DNA of 64,000 nucleotides, taken from the NCBI GenBank assembly GCA_020796225.1, contig CM036755.1:12560494-12624493 (forward strand), in the 5' to 3' direction. Positions 44,570-54,829 of the stretch are shown here, one piece after another; the first letter of the stretch is position 1, and each line of letters opens with the position of its first letter. This DNA is from Arion vulgaris (taxonomy: Eukaryota; Mollusca; Gastropoda; Stylommatophora; Arionidae). Below the pieces are notes generated by a model, which had not been told where the DNA came from, searched no databases, and saw nothing but the letters and a program-made list of their open reading frames with translations. The position numbers and the translations under genes were made by a program.

Positions 44570-45195
44570 TTACATCCATGTTTCATGTTTCATGTTCCAT
44601 GTTCCATGTTTCATATTTCATATTTGATTGTCAACAACAACGCAATTACATCCATGTTTCATGTTCCATATTTCATATTTGATTGTCAACAACAACGCAA
44701 TTACATCCATGTTTCATGTTCCATGTTTCATATTTGATTGTCAACAACAACGCAATTACATCCATGTTTCATGTTCCATATTTCATATTTGATTGTCAAC
44801 AACAACGCAATTACATCCATGTTTCATGTTCCATGTTTCATATTTGATTGTCAACAACAACGCAATTACATCCATGTTTCATGTTCCATGTTTCATATTT
44901 GATTGTCAACAACAACGCAATTACATCCATGTTTCATGTTCCATGTTTCATATTTGATTGTCAACAACAACGCAATTACATCCATGTTTCATGTTCCATG
45001 TTCCATATTTCATGTTTCATATTTCATGTTTCATATTTCATGTTCCATGTTTCATGTTTCATATTTCATATTTGATTGTCAACAACAACGCAATTACATC
45101 CATGTTTCATGTTCCATGTTTCATATTCCATGTTTCATATTTCATGTTCCATGTTCCATGTTTCATATTTGATTGTCAACAACAACGCAATTAAA
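44570..45195. repeat. ~55-bp array with an internal CATGTTT/CATATTT sub-repeat
   Basis: About ten copies joined by TTGATTGTCAACAACAACGC. Each copy contains a variable number of 7-11-bp words (CATGTTCCATGTTTCATATT), so the period varies from 55 bp to over 100 bp where sub-repeats have expanded (44,990-45,070). Two levels of slippage are therefore superimposed. Confidence 0.93.
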
Positions 45196-45244
45196 TCTCA
45201 TTTAACTTTACCTATCCCAGTCAATATTTCTGTCCTCAACCGTT

Positions 45245-45455
45245 TTTTTTTCTCCCGATCCAGAAGCATTTGAGCTTTCAGCTCTTCGGGTCGGTGCCAT
45301 GAACATAGTAATCCTACGGTTCAGTGCCACGAACACCGTAAATCTGGAGAAACTGTAGCTTTTCTGCCAGCCCGCGGAATTTAAACGCACTCATAGGGAA
45401 TGTGTCACCCGTCGTCTAACGCGCCACGAATACGCTGGGCAGGCGAGCGAACTAT
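45245..45455 (-). mobile_element. SINE-like element, family D
   Basis: On the minus strand it runs from GTTCGCTCGCCTGCCCAGCG through a box-A-like TGGCGCGTTAGACG, a box-B-like GCGTTTAAATTCC, GCGGGCTGGCAGAAAAGC and GGTGTTCGTGGCACTGA, to a poly-A tail (poly-T at 45,243-45,252). The poly-A distinguishes this family from C and E, which end in AAG repeats. The second copy is at 16,035-16,240. Confidence 0.75.
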
Positions 45456-46238
45456 TTTTCGGACCTCGAGGTATACTGGGTAATATGTTGTTATATCCGT
45501 ATTTGTCATTGACCTTTGCCATACGATGATTGATATGGTCAACATCACGCCGGACGTCCTTACTTCCAAGTGTTTTCCTGGTACCAGATTGAGACTTGGT
45601 CGACCTGAGAGACGATACAGTCTTCATTAATTGTTACTACGCCAGTATGACCTGTAGTTGTTTTAATTTCAAGAAGTTTTCAAATCAATCGATTTCCTTT
45701 ACGTCATATTTCTGAATACCCAAACAGGTTTATGTAGGTCAGCGATGTTAATGGAAGTCGCATGGTTACCTGGTTTGTTTTGAAGTTTGAAAGGTATGGA
45801 CATATTTGTTAAAGCAACTGCAGTTGCAGAATATCAATATATTATAGACTGTAGATTCCGTTAGAAAGTTTAAATATGTGGCCAACATACATCAGGAGAA
45901 TTGTAACAAGTTCCACTAGAACGTACTGATATTAATGCATAGGTTGTTAAAAGTAATCTTGAATGTGATTTCAAATGTATATTGTTGTTCTTGAAGGATA
46001 AGTATTTGATTCTCGGAAAGTGATAACATCGGGAGTGTTCTACCGGATACTCGTATTGAGATCAAATGTTTATATTGTATTGTAGTTTTTCAAGAATGCA
46101 GCACCGTCTTTGACAAGGATAAAACGTCATGGTATATGTAATCTAGGCTTCCCTGTTGGTTTCTCCGTATTGTTCCCACAAATATTCTTCTTAGAACGCT
46201 CCATATCGACCCCTTGTCAACCATTTTGTGTGACTTGT
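45456..46238. other. No gene seen
   Basis: The minus strand 45,470-45,627 has an open frame with basic and Ser-rich sequence (VSSLRSTKSQSGTRKTL) but no recognisable domain; it may be old transposon sequence. The remainder is AT-rich. Confidence 0.4.
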
Positions 46239-46442
46239 ATGCGATCTGAGCCTAAGAGCGATTATATATTGTTACAGTTATTGTACCTACAAGTAGGCCA
46301 GCACATCCGATTTCTGCGATGCATTTTATTTACTAAAATAGAATCCCTAGGCTCCTTCATCAGTCGCCTCTTTCGACATGCCTTGTAGGTTGCAGTGGTA
46401 CTATTGTTTGCTTCCTTCCGTACCCCGGCACCACATGGGATG
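46239..46442 (-). mobile_element. SINE-like element, family C
   Basis: The minus strand aligns with 18,575-18,790 from GTGCCGGGGTACGGAAGGAA through the core (CATGTCGAAAGAGGCGACTG) and TGGCCTACTTGTAGG to CTTAGGCTCAGATCGCAT. The last 60 bp and the AAG tail are missing, so it is 3'-truncated or recombined. Confidence 0.75.
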
Positions 46443-46464
46443 GTATTAAGAGGATAACGCTACT

Positions 46465-46660
46465 AGTTCACGTTATCTTTCTTATCTCATTCTCTGTTTG
46501 CTTTTTGTTTGTACCGATAGATGTAGTATACGGTTTCCGAGATGGTGCACGTTCGGTCACTTGATATATTGTGGTATTGTGGAGTTTTAAGATGTCTGTA
46601 ACTTCATCAATCCATCTTTTTATTGGTCGACCCCTTCCTGTTAATGATTCCACTATCAGA
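46465..46660 (-). pseudogene. Non-LTR RT tail fragment, lineage not assigned
   Basis: The frame ESLTGRGRPIKRWIDEVTDI, then LKLHNTTIYQVTERA, carries the GRGRPxKRWxDE motif that ends RT regions in the other lineages. No second copy is seen here. Confidence 0.55.
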
Positions 46661-46719
46661 TTGTATTTTGACTAAAGTACTTTCATTATGATAATAATAA
46701 TTCCTCTCGTACCGTTATA

Positions 46720-47039
46720 CTCTACATAGGGTCTGCAAGCGATTTCTCCATACCGCTCCATCTTGAGCAATTCGTTCAATCACCTCCATGGAACAGAGAC
46801 CGATATTTGTTGCCTCTCTCATCAAAGTTCGTTTCAGGGTCTCCCTAGGCCGTCTTCTCTTTCTTGAACCCTTTGCATTCCAATTCAATGCCTGCTTTGA
46901 TATTCTTTTGAACATTTCTTCTCAAATTATGTCCACCATATCTCCATCTTCTCTTTCTTATAACAGTTGTCACTAATGGTTGACCAGACATTTCTCTGAT
47001 TTCATCACTTCTCCTGAATTCGTTCCATTTTATGTTCAT
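46720..47039 (-). pseudogene. Non-LTR RT tail fragment, second unassigned lineage
   Basis: The frame WNEFRRSDEIREMSGQPLV runs into IRKRRWRYGGHNLRRN (the RWxxxGH motif), then a GFKKEKT segment. A downstream frame has LKRTLMREATNIGLCSMEVI, RIAQDGAVWRNRLQTLCRV, the usual final helix. One frameshift separates the two parts. Confidence 0.6.
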
Positions 47040-47074
47040 TATTTTTCGTTATGATATCGTTAATAATCAATCAG

Positions 47075-47262
47075 GACCGCGCCGTTCTGTTCACGAGTGC
47101 AGTTTTTTCCAGAGACCCTTAGGATTGTTGCTGGAGCTACGGAGTTCGTGCTTTGTGTAATACTCTCGGCAGGTGACGTGCCATTTCTGCGGAGACGGAC
47201 CGAGCCATATGGGGTAAAACCCGATGCAATTAAGTCAATCCTTCGGCTTTAAAACCCGTTAA
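47075..47262 (+). mobile_element. SINE A, 5'-truncated
   Basis: The body runs from GACCGCGCCGTTCTGTTCAC to CCTTCGGCTTTAAAACCCG, without the tRNA-like head. Identity with the 23,265 copy is high by eye. Confidence 0.8.
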
Positions 47263-47429
47263 ATAATCAATTGACATATCATTGATATAATTATTGCATT
47301 ATCTGTGAACTTCTTATTGACGTAGAGAAACAGCAGAAGCAAGCATACGTTTGTTGAACTTGGCTTAACATTTAGAGCCTAGCCGGGGTTTGCAAACAAC
47401 AGTCACGATCTTTGTTTGAATACAGGAAG
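47263..47429. other. No gene seen
   Basis: Short unique spacer. Confidence 0.4.
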
Positions 47430-47925
47430 TGGGTGGATGTACTGGTACAGACAGCGATCAGAGAAATCACCTTCATTTTTGTCCCTGGGCGCGCAGAAGT
47501 CAGTGGTAATTTTCTGAGGCGGAGATCGGAGCACCTATGGACATGTCCGGAGTGCTATAATGATAGTCCTATGATAACCGATAACTAAACGAGCTGATAG
47601 ATTGGCTTGCATTGCTACAATATTAAAGGGAGTTGTCATGGGCCGAAATGACATTCTTAACCCATTGCGGGTCTTTCCGAACAGAGGAGTTTCAGGGTTG
47701 TGAATCCCATTCGCTGACCAGATTGAGAGATATGGGTGTCGATATGGTGCAGCACGAAAATGACGACATACCAAATATGCAAAGATATTGGTTAATCAAC
47801 ATCGAACTGGCATGTTGGACCGCTGGACGCTGCTGGATTTGTTGAGGCGGAGATCGGAGCACCCATGGATATGTCCGGAGTGCTATGATGACAGTCCTCA
47901 TATAACTGATAACTGATAACAGGAA
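47430..47925 (+). pseudogene. Two consecutive R8 terminal fragments
   Basis: The first (47,430-47,592) has codons resembling ITFIFVPG (start of the last RNase H block) and jumps by deletion to RRRSEHLWTCPECYNDSP. The second (47,640-47,925) covers the linker (LRDMGVD) and again RRRSEHPWICPECYDDSP. They end in GATAACCGATAACTA and ATAACTGATAACTGATAAC, showing that the R8 3' tail is a short variable repeat. Confidence 0.65.
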
Positions 47926-47954
47926 ATGGCTATGACGTGTTTCTTAGTTTCAGT

Positions 47955-49265
47955 TTCAGTTTCGAATATCTTCATTGCACCTCGGATATGTCCATATGTG
48001 CTCCGAACTCTGAGCCTGCTGATTAATGAGCCTGCTGATTGATGAGCCTGCTGATTAATGAGCCTGCTGATTGATGAGCCTGCTCATATGCCTGTTGTGC
48101 TGTTCTTTTCTAGCTACTCCAGTCTTCAATCTAAACTCTTGCAATCTAGCTGTTGGTATGGATTGGTTAAGATGGAAACTACCTTTGTGGCCAGACTCTA
48201 TGAGAGCTTTCAAAATGTCATCTCTATCAATTGTCTGACCCTCTGATATGGTGGCAGAGTCAGCCATCCTGCCTGCTCTCTCATTGTCAACGACATGCAT
48301 GTGCCCTGATATGGTGGCAGAGTCAGCCATCCTGTCTGCTCTCTCATTGTCAACGACATGCATGTGCCCTGATATGGTGGCAGAGTCAGCCATCCTGTCT
48401 GCTCTCTCATTGTCAACGACATGCATGTGCCCTGATATGGTGGCAGAGTCAGCCATCCTGTCTGCTCTCTCATTGTCAACGACATGCATGTGCCCTGATA
48501 TGGTGGCAGAGTCAGCCATCCTGTCTGCTCTCTCATTGTCAACGACATGCATGTGCCCTGATATGGTGGCAGAGTCAGCCATCCTGTCTGCTCTCTCATT
48601 GTCAACGACATGCATGTGCCCTGATATGGTGGCAGAGTCAGCCATCCTGTCTGCTCTCTCATTGTCAACGACATGCATGTGCCCTGATATGGTGGCAGAG
48701 TCAGCCATCCTGTCTGCTCTCTCATTGTCAACGACATGCATGTGCCCTGATATGGTGGCAGAGTCAGCCATCCTGTCTGCTCTCTCATTGTCAACGACAT
48801 GCATGTGCCCTGATATGGTGGCAGAGTCAGCCATCCTGTCTGCTCTCTCATTGTCAACGACATGCATGTGCCCTGATATGGTGGCAGAGTCAGCCATCCT
48901 GTCTGCTCTCTCATTGTCAACGACATGCATGTGCCCTGATATGGTGGCAGAGTCAGCCATCCTGTCTGCTCTCTCATTGTCAACGACATGCATGTGCCCT
49001 GATATGGTGGCAGAGTCAGCCATCCTGTCTGCTCTCTCATTGTCAACGACATGCATGTGCCCTGATATGGTGGCAGAGTCAGCCATCCTGTCTGCTCTCT
49101 CATTGTCAACGACATGCATGTGCCCTGATATGGTGGCAGAGTCAGCCATCCTGTCTGCTCTCTCATTGCCAACGACATACATGTGTCTCGGAACGAAGAT
49201 GAGTGTAATTGTGCGAATTGTTGATGGCTGTAGTGATTCAGGTCATTGCCTGCTCACCGAGACAG
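47955..49265 (-). pseudogene. R8 element with its RNase H block amplified
   Basis: On the minus strand the right end (49,185-49,265) starts the block with a FVPRHM-like reading. The block VVDNERADRMADSATI is then repeated, after which the normal linker follows: EGQTIDRDDILKALIESGHK, ARLQEFRLKTGVARKE and, across repeats of GAGCCTGCTGATTAAT (48,005-48,090), the Cys-pair end near 47,985. Without the array it equals 13,830-14,200. Frame is open over 375 codons only because the 63-bp period keeps it. Confidence 0.85.
48242..49180 (-). repeat. 63-bp array of the R8 RNase H active-site block
   Basis: Fifteen copies, nearly identical (the first and last differ by single bases), each encoding 21 residues including VVDNERADRMADSATI on the minus strand. 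It spans the last catalytic Asp region of RNase HI. All six frames are largely open because the unit is 63 bp with few stops. Confidence 0.95.
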
Positions 49266-49289
49266 AGCTGCACCTTTCGGAATCTACTC

Positions 49290-49400
49290 AATAAATCCCC
49301 CAGAATACTCCCTCTACCTTCGATTTGAGAATGTTTGACTACTCAATAAATCCCCCAGCATACTCTACCTCCGATCTGAGAATGTTTGACTACTATTATT
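49290..49400. repeat. Two-copy ~58-bp duplication
   Basis: ACTCAATAAATCCCCCAG through GAGAATGTTTGACTACT is present twice, between the R8 relic and the large 46-bp array. Confidence 0.8.
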
Positions 49401-49489
49401 ATATGATTATATTTGTGTACTTCTGTTGTCTTTGAAAAACTCTTTGAAATATTTTGTTAGTATTTCTAATATTTATATTTGTTTGTTTG

Positions 49490-51280
49490 TCTCCATACTT
49501 TACGACCAGTTTAATCACTCTTTGTGATATGTTTGTGTTCATACTTTACTACCAACTTAATCACTCTTTGTAATATGTTTGTGTCCATTCTTTACCACCA
49601 GCTTAATCACTCTTTGTAATATGTTTGTGTCCATTCTTTACCACCAGTTTAATCACTCTTTGTAATATGTTTGTGTCCATTCTTTACGACCAGTTTAATC
49701 ACTCTTTGTAATATGTTTGTGTCCATTCTTTACGACCAGTTTAATCACTCTTTGTAATATGTTTGTCTCCATTCTTTACCACCAGCTTAATCACTCTTTG
49801 TAATATGTTTGTGTCCATTCTTTACCACCAGTTTAATCACTCTTTGTAATATGTTTGTGTTCATACTTTACGACCAGTTTAATCACTCTTTGTAATATGT
49901 TTGTCTCCATTCTTTACCACCAGCTTAATCACTCTTTGTAATATGTTTGTGTCCATTCTTTACCACCAGTTTAATCACTCTTTGTAATATGTTTGTGTCC
50001 ATACTTTACGACCAGTTTAATCACTCTTTGTAATATGTTTGTCTCCATTCTTTACCACCAGCTTAATCACTCTTTGTAATATGTTTGTGTCCATTCTTTA
50101 CCACCAGTTTAATCACTCTTTGTAATATGTTTGTCTCCATTCTTTACCACCAGTTTAATCACTCTTTGTAATATGTTTGTCTCCATTCTTTACCACCAGT
50201 TTAATCACTCTTTGTAATATGTTTGTGTCCATACTTTACGACCAGCTTAATCACTCTTTGTAATATGTTTGTGTTCATACTTTACTACCAACTTAATCAC
50301 TCTTTGTAATATGTTTGTGTCCATTCTTTACCACCAGCTTAATCACTCTTTGTAATATGTTTGTGTCCATTCTTTACCACCAGTTTAATCACTCTTTGTA
50401 ATATGTTTGTGTCCATTCTTTACGACCAGTTTAATCACTCTTTGTAATATGTTTGTGTCCATTCTTTACGACCAGTTTAATCACTCTTTGTAATATGTTT
50501 GTCTCCATTCTTTACCACCAGCTTAATCACTCTTTGTAATATGTTTGTGTCCATTCTTTACCACCAGTTTAATCACTCTTTGTAATATGTTTGTGTTCAT
50601 ACTTTACGACCAGTTTAATCACTCTTTGTAATATGTTTGTCTCCATTCTTTACCACCAGCTTAATCACTCTTTGTAATATGTTTGTGTCCATTCTTTACC
50701 ACCAGTTTAATCACTCTTTGTAATATGTTTGTGTCCATACTTTACGACCAGTTTAATCACTCTTTGTAATATGTTTGTCTCCATTCTTTACCACCAGCTT
50801 AATCACTCTTTGTAATATGTTTGTGTCCATTCTTTACCACCAGTTTAATCACTCTTTGTAATATGTTTGTCTCCATTCTTTACCACCAGTTTAATCACTC
50901 TTTGTAATATGTTTGTCTCCATTCTTTACCACCAGTTTAATCACTCTTTGTAATATGTTTGTGTTCATACTTTACTACCAACTTAATCACTCTTTGTAAT
51001 ATGTTTGTGTCCATTCTTTACCACCAGTTTAATCACTCTTTGTAATATGTTTGTCTCCATTCTTTACCACCAGTTTAATCACTCTTTGTAATATGTTTGT
51101 CTCCATTCTTTACCACCAGTTTAATCACTCTTTGTAATATGTTTGTGTTCATACTTTACTACCAACTTAATCACTCTTTGTAATATGTTTGTGTCCATAC
51201 TTTACGACCAGCTTAATCACTCTTTGTAATATGTTTGTGTTCATTCTTTACTACCAACTTAATCTCTCTTTGTAATATGT
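49490..51280 (-). repeat. 46-bp array with ~736-bp higher-order periodicity, from a SINE E tail
   Basis: About 38 monomers of 46 bp containing TTTAATCACTCTTTGTAATA. In reverse the monomer (ACAAAGAGTGATTAAAC followed by TGGTGGTAAAGAA) matches 5,350-5,385 of SINE E. Monomer variants (GTTC/GTCC/CTCC before ATTC or ATAC; ACCACC, ACGACC or ACTACC) occur in a fixed order. The GTTC-ATAC-ACTACCAAC type is at 49,537, 50,273 and 50,963: 736 bp (16 monomers) and 690 bp (15 monomers) apart. The right end continues into GTTTGACATTAACCAAGAAC, like the next part of SINE E in reverse. Confidence 0.92.
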
Positions 51281-52655
51281 TTGACATTAACCAAGAACGA
51301 CTATACATAGTCCGTAGTTCCCCCAACACAAGTAGGACATGCGCATCCGAAAATTTTCGCCTACGGGAAATGTTTGAGTCTTTCTCACTGACAGTCAGTC
51401 CCTCAAACTTTCCTTTCCATCGTGTGTCCATATATCTTGAATGCCTTTTTCTCGCCGTATATTTGGGTTTTATGATCTGCATCAAAGAGTAAGTCTACAC
51501 TTTGCGTCCTTTATGACTGTGAGAAGTCATTCCGGATTAGAAACATTCTCTGCCATTTGGGACACGTGGGCTTGTCACTCGAACAATCAATTTCCGGCGG
51601 TTTAATTGGCCTTTATTTGATCATAGCCAGGGAGTGCATGATGCGTACGTCATCATACAAGACAATCTGTAGGACATCCTGTAGGTCATTCGCGCCAGAA
51701 AAGTGTCAGTATTTGTCAATGTTTGGGCGTGTACGAGACGACAAACCTTTCCATTATCGGCCTTGCTTTTCTAGCCATGGTTAAGTTGTTCCGGATTAGG
51801 AACAATCTCAGCCGTTTTGAGACGCGTGTCGGCACTTGGTAGTTTGCAATTTTTACTCTACATTTTCCTTTGCGCCGGTAAACACTGGGCTGGGGCTGCA
51901 CACACATAATCAAGAGGGCCGTTTCATTAGACACTAGCAACGCAACTTAAGGTTTTGCGATCACCAACATAACCCACCCCAATTCTTCCCGGTAATGACA
52001 GTTCTTTCCGGCACAAGAACGCAACTTTACATTTTGCACTCGTGCAACAGTACCGAACTGGGTTATTTCAGAGAGGGCGGTTTCAGGGATAGCAGTTTCA
52101 GGGAGGGCAGTTTCAGGGAGGGCAGTTTCAGGGAGGACACAAGAACGCAATGTTATATTTTGCGCTCGGCCAACCTTACCCATTCAATTGATCAGCACTT
52201 GGCCTCCGATACAGAGTTTAGTGAAATCTTCCCTTGTGTTCTCCGATATGTTACGTCGTTCTCAATGATTCTTGTCGATAACTGGCAATTATGGTGCGAC
52301 CAGTGACTCCGGGGGAACATATGCAACTTTCTCATCTCTAGTCATCGGCAGAAGACACGTGCAGGTGCATTCACTCACAAATTCTGCACCTTTGAGACGT
52401 GATTGCGCTTGCACTACTACCTATATCAGAGTAGCTCCCCCTCGATCCCCACCCACTCATGCTGACAAGGGCCGTTGTCTGTTTCCAGGGCCACCGCGAG
52501 GAGGTAGTGTAGGGTATTGATAAGTGCCATCTCACTGATTCTGACGCGGCGTTATCCTTTTATGTTATTGTGCCTGTTGTCACATATTGATATTTAAAAT
52601 AATAAATTTACATATATATATGTATATAATAACGGAACAGCTAATCATGGTTTGA
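51281..52655. other. No gene seen; short repeats only
   Basis: TTCAGGGAGGGCAG-type 15-bp words repeat five times at 52,065-52,135. Two related stretches (ATTCCGGATTAGAAACA at 51,531 and TTCCGGATTAGGAACA at 51,789) suggest an old duplication. The G+C content at 52,380-52,510 is locally higher. None of the open frames shows a domain that I recognise. Confidence 0.45.
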
Positions 52656-52659
52656 GCCC

Positions 52660-52865
52660 TGTTTTTGTGGGATTGTGTGTCTCATTTTCCAATGTTGTGT
52701 GTTAATTACGTGTGTCATAGTTTGAGCCCAGCTGTTTTAGATTGCATGTCTTGTGTTCCAATGTTGTATGTTAATTACGTGTGTCATAGTTTGAGCACAG
52801 CTGTTTTAAATTGTGTGTCTTGTGTTCCAATGTTGTGTGTTAATTACGTGTACTGTGATATTGTT
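52660..52865. repeat. ~66-bp repeat, three copies
   Basis: Each copy contains TTCCAATGTTGTGTGTTAAT and ACGTGTGTCATAGTTTGAGC, about 90% alike. Confidence 0.88.
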
Positions 52866-53044
52866 TGTACAACATAAGTACATATCAGAACAAGAGCCAC
52901 TAGTAATTGTTGAAATTAGTTGTCGCTAAAACTCAATACTTTTCAATGAGATAACTAAATGTATACCTATGCAGATATGCTATATTACTAGGTTGTATAA
53001 CAGAGATGTTGATAACAGAGAGCAATATTGGACGATATGGCACA

Positions 53045-53352
53045 CGCCAGATCTGTTCAGAAGAGAACTCAAAATCAAAGAAAACTGGCTAATTCTACAA
53101 ATAAACCACACAAAAAATTGAGATATTTTGAACCAAAAAATAAACATGAAGGGCTACAAGCAACCATCATGGAAGGAGGCATAGCGGCAAATAAAAGAAT
53201 AGGAAGACCACGGAGAAGATGGATTCAGGATGTAACTGATGGTTTGAACATGACGGCTGCAGAGGCAGGACATCTGCTTAAGAGAGAGAGAAATTCCGGA
53301 GGACTGTTGGGATGGCAAACTTCTGCTCAGGACAAGCTATTTGATGATGATG
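53045..53352 (+). mobile_element. R5 RTE-like element, 5'-truncated, 8-bp TSD
   Basis: ATGGCACA flanks it at 53,037-53,044 and 53,353-53,360. The 111-codon frame 53,028-53,363 has KLRYFEPKNKHEGLQATIME, RIGRPRRRWIQDVTDG, NMTAAEAGHL and a frameshifted end reaching a stop in a GATGATGATGATG tail. Nearly the same truncation length as 31,021-31,425. Confidence 0.82.
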
Positions 53353-53360
53353 ATGGCACA

Positions 53361-53654
53361 TGATTCCCCCTCCCCACACCTTATCTGCCCCCACCCCCTG
53401 TCAGTCCAAGACGACAAGTTATATGGTAGATATGTCAATATGTAATTTCTTTGTGGTTTTGTTAAAAGAAAAAGACAAAAATATAATATCAGAGGCTATA
53501 TTTAAGAAAATAAATTATGTTCCTTATGTTGAGCATTAGACAACTATTTCGTTTAACAGACTCGTTTGACAGAGTTCAGAGCTATAATTTATAAATTTGA
53601 TTACTGTATTCTACACAACAATATCAATCAATCAATTAATCAAGTGAGACATGA
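53361..53654. other. No gene seen
   Basis: AT-rich spacer; a palindrome at about 53,648-53,690 (GCGATCATGTCTC/GAGACATGATCGCC) joins it to the next element. Confidence 0.45.
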
Positions 53655-54205
53655 TCGCCTGCCGGGGTAGGCGATCATGTCTCTCCACAACTCTCTCTAC
53701 TTGATGCATGTAATCAGTTACGACGTCGATCTTTTGTCGAACCATGATGTCAGGCCATCCAACATCCTCTCCCTCTGTCTTCCACGATCTCTCCTTCCCT
53801 GAATTTTACCTGTAGTCACCAAATGTTCTAAACCTTCTCTTCGCAGTGCATGCCCGAAGAGCCTTGATTGTCGGATTCTTATTCTTTTGTAACGGTTTCT
53901 TTGTGTGCAGGTCTAATTTAAAACCTCATCATTTGTTTTCTTCACTGTCCATGGAATTTTCATGTAAAACCACATCTCTATGGCTTCCAATGATCGTATT
54001 GATTGTTTGTTCATTGTTAAGGATTCGCTGCCATACATAAGTATTGGTTCAATATAACAACTGGAGTACTCTATTCCAGTGCCATTGGTAGTGAATTCAC
54101 GCATAGTGTGTTCTTTATTTTCGTAAAAGCTGCTTTCGCTTGATCTATTCTACTAATAATCTCTGGTTTACATCTTCCATCTGATGTCAGGAATGTTGCC
54201 AGACA
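53655..54205 (-). pseudogene. R2 RT C-terminal fragment
   Basis: The minus strand is collinear with 12,310-12,850: CKPEIISRI, the SYIEPILMYGSESLT block, NKQSIRSLEAIEMWFY, PWTVKKTN, the GRRDRGR block and ELWRDMIAYAG. The last 15 bp are inverted to form a short hairpin at 53,648-53,690, an unusual 3' junction. It has frameshifts and a deletion near the MLRI segment. Confidence 0.72.
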
Positions 54206-54520
54206 CAAAACAAAACATAAATAATGTCAACTAGATCTTGTGAGTAATTTTTGTTTCCAGTTAATGTTTTGGTTTGTGGGATGGTATTTCGGAAAATTGG
54301 TTCTGATAGAAGGGTTTGTCAGGTAGCTATTTGTATTATGTGAGTTAATTATATCTTTTCCATTTTTGTGCAGCTTGATCGAAGTCTTCCAAAGCATCAT
54401 CAGATATACATCCTACATGATGGTCATCTGCACTAGCATGTGTTGAGAGTTGTGTACACTTATTTTATTTCATCACAATTTCAACATCTTCTAGTTCTTC
54501 ATTTGTAATAAACTAATGTC
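54206..54520. other. Possible upstream intron/5' UTR of the membrane-protein gene
   Basis: No coding sequence. The tract TTTCATCACAATTTCAACAT-CTTCTAG ending at 54,493 resembles a splice acceptor, so the first coding exon may begin with a short 5' UTR at 54,494. This is a guess from sequence shape only. Confidence 0.3.
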
Positions 54521-54645
54521 ATGAAGGAAAAAGAGAAAGAAGATAAAAATGACAATAAAACAGAGCAGGAAAAAACGAAACAGACAGCTCAGAATGTTGC
54601 AGAGAAGACACAGACGAAAAAAAAAACAGTTGTTCTAAAATCTGT
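54521..54645 (+). CDS. Host gene, first coding exon (hydrophilic N-terminus)
   Basis: ATG at 54,521 opens 41 codons rich in Lys, Glu, Gln and Thr (MKEKEKEDKNDNKTEQ at the start, KKKTVVLKS at the end). It stops exactly at a consensus donor GT|GTAAGT (intron from 54,646). The exon leaves two bases of a split codon. The next exon (56,990-57,206) begins with one base that completes it as Val, so phase agrees. An unspliced reading meets a stop immediately after the donor, supporting an exon boundary. In-frame stops lie just upstream of the ATG. The protein is not recognised; a charged cytosolic tail before membrane segments is the likely role. Confidence 0.6.
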
Positions 54646-54662
54646 GTAAGTTAGACATATTG

Positions 54663-54755
54663 TGTTGTTTCTACTGAATTGCTCTGTTATAGTTTGTTTC
54701 TACTGAATTGCTCTGTTATAGTTTGTTTCTACTGAATTGCTCTGTTATAGTTTCT
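54663..54755. repeat. 29-bp repeat, three copies
   Basis: TTTCTACTGAATTGCTCTGT units directly after the donor site, inside the intron. Confidence 0.9.
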
Positions 54756-54829
54756 GTTATTGTTTGATATATTCTTGTTTTGTATTAACATTTGGTTTAC
54801 GTTAATGGTTGTTAGTTGCTAAACTGACA

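Noticed and set aside
45391..45627. 78-codon minus-strand basic frame as a gene
   Set aside because: No recognisable domain; it abuts the head of SINE D and may be old transposon sequence, but nothing supports a function.
48210..49294. Long open frames in several frames on both strands, including Cys/Trp-rich ones
   Set aside because: A 63-bp period keeps most frames open; only the minus-strand RNase H reading matches a known domain.
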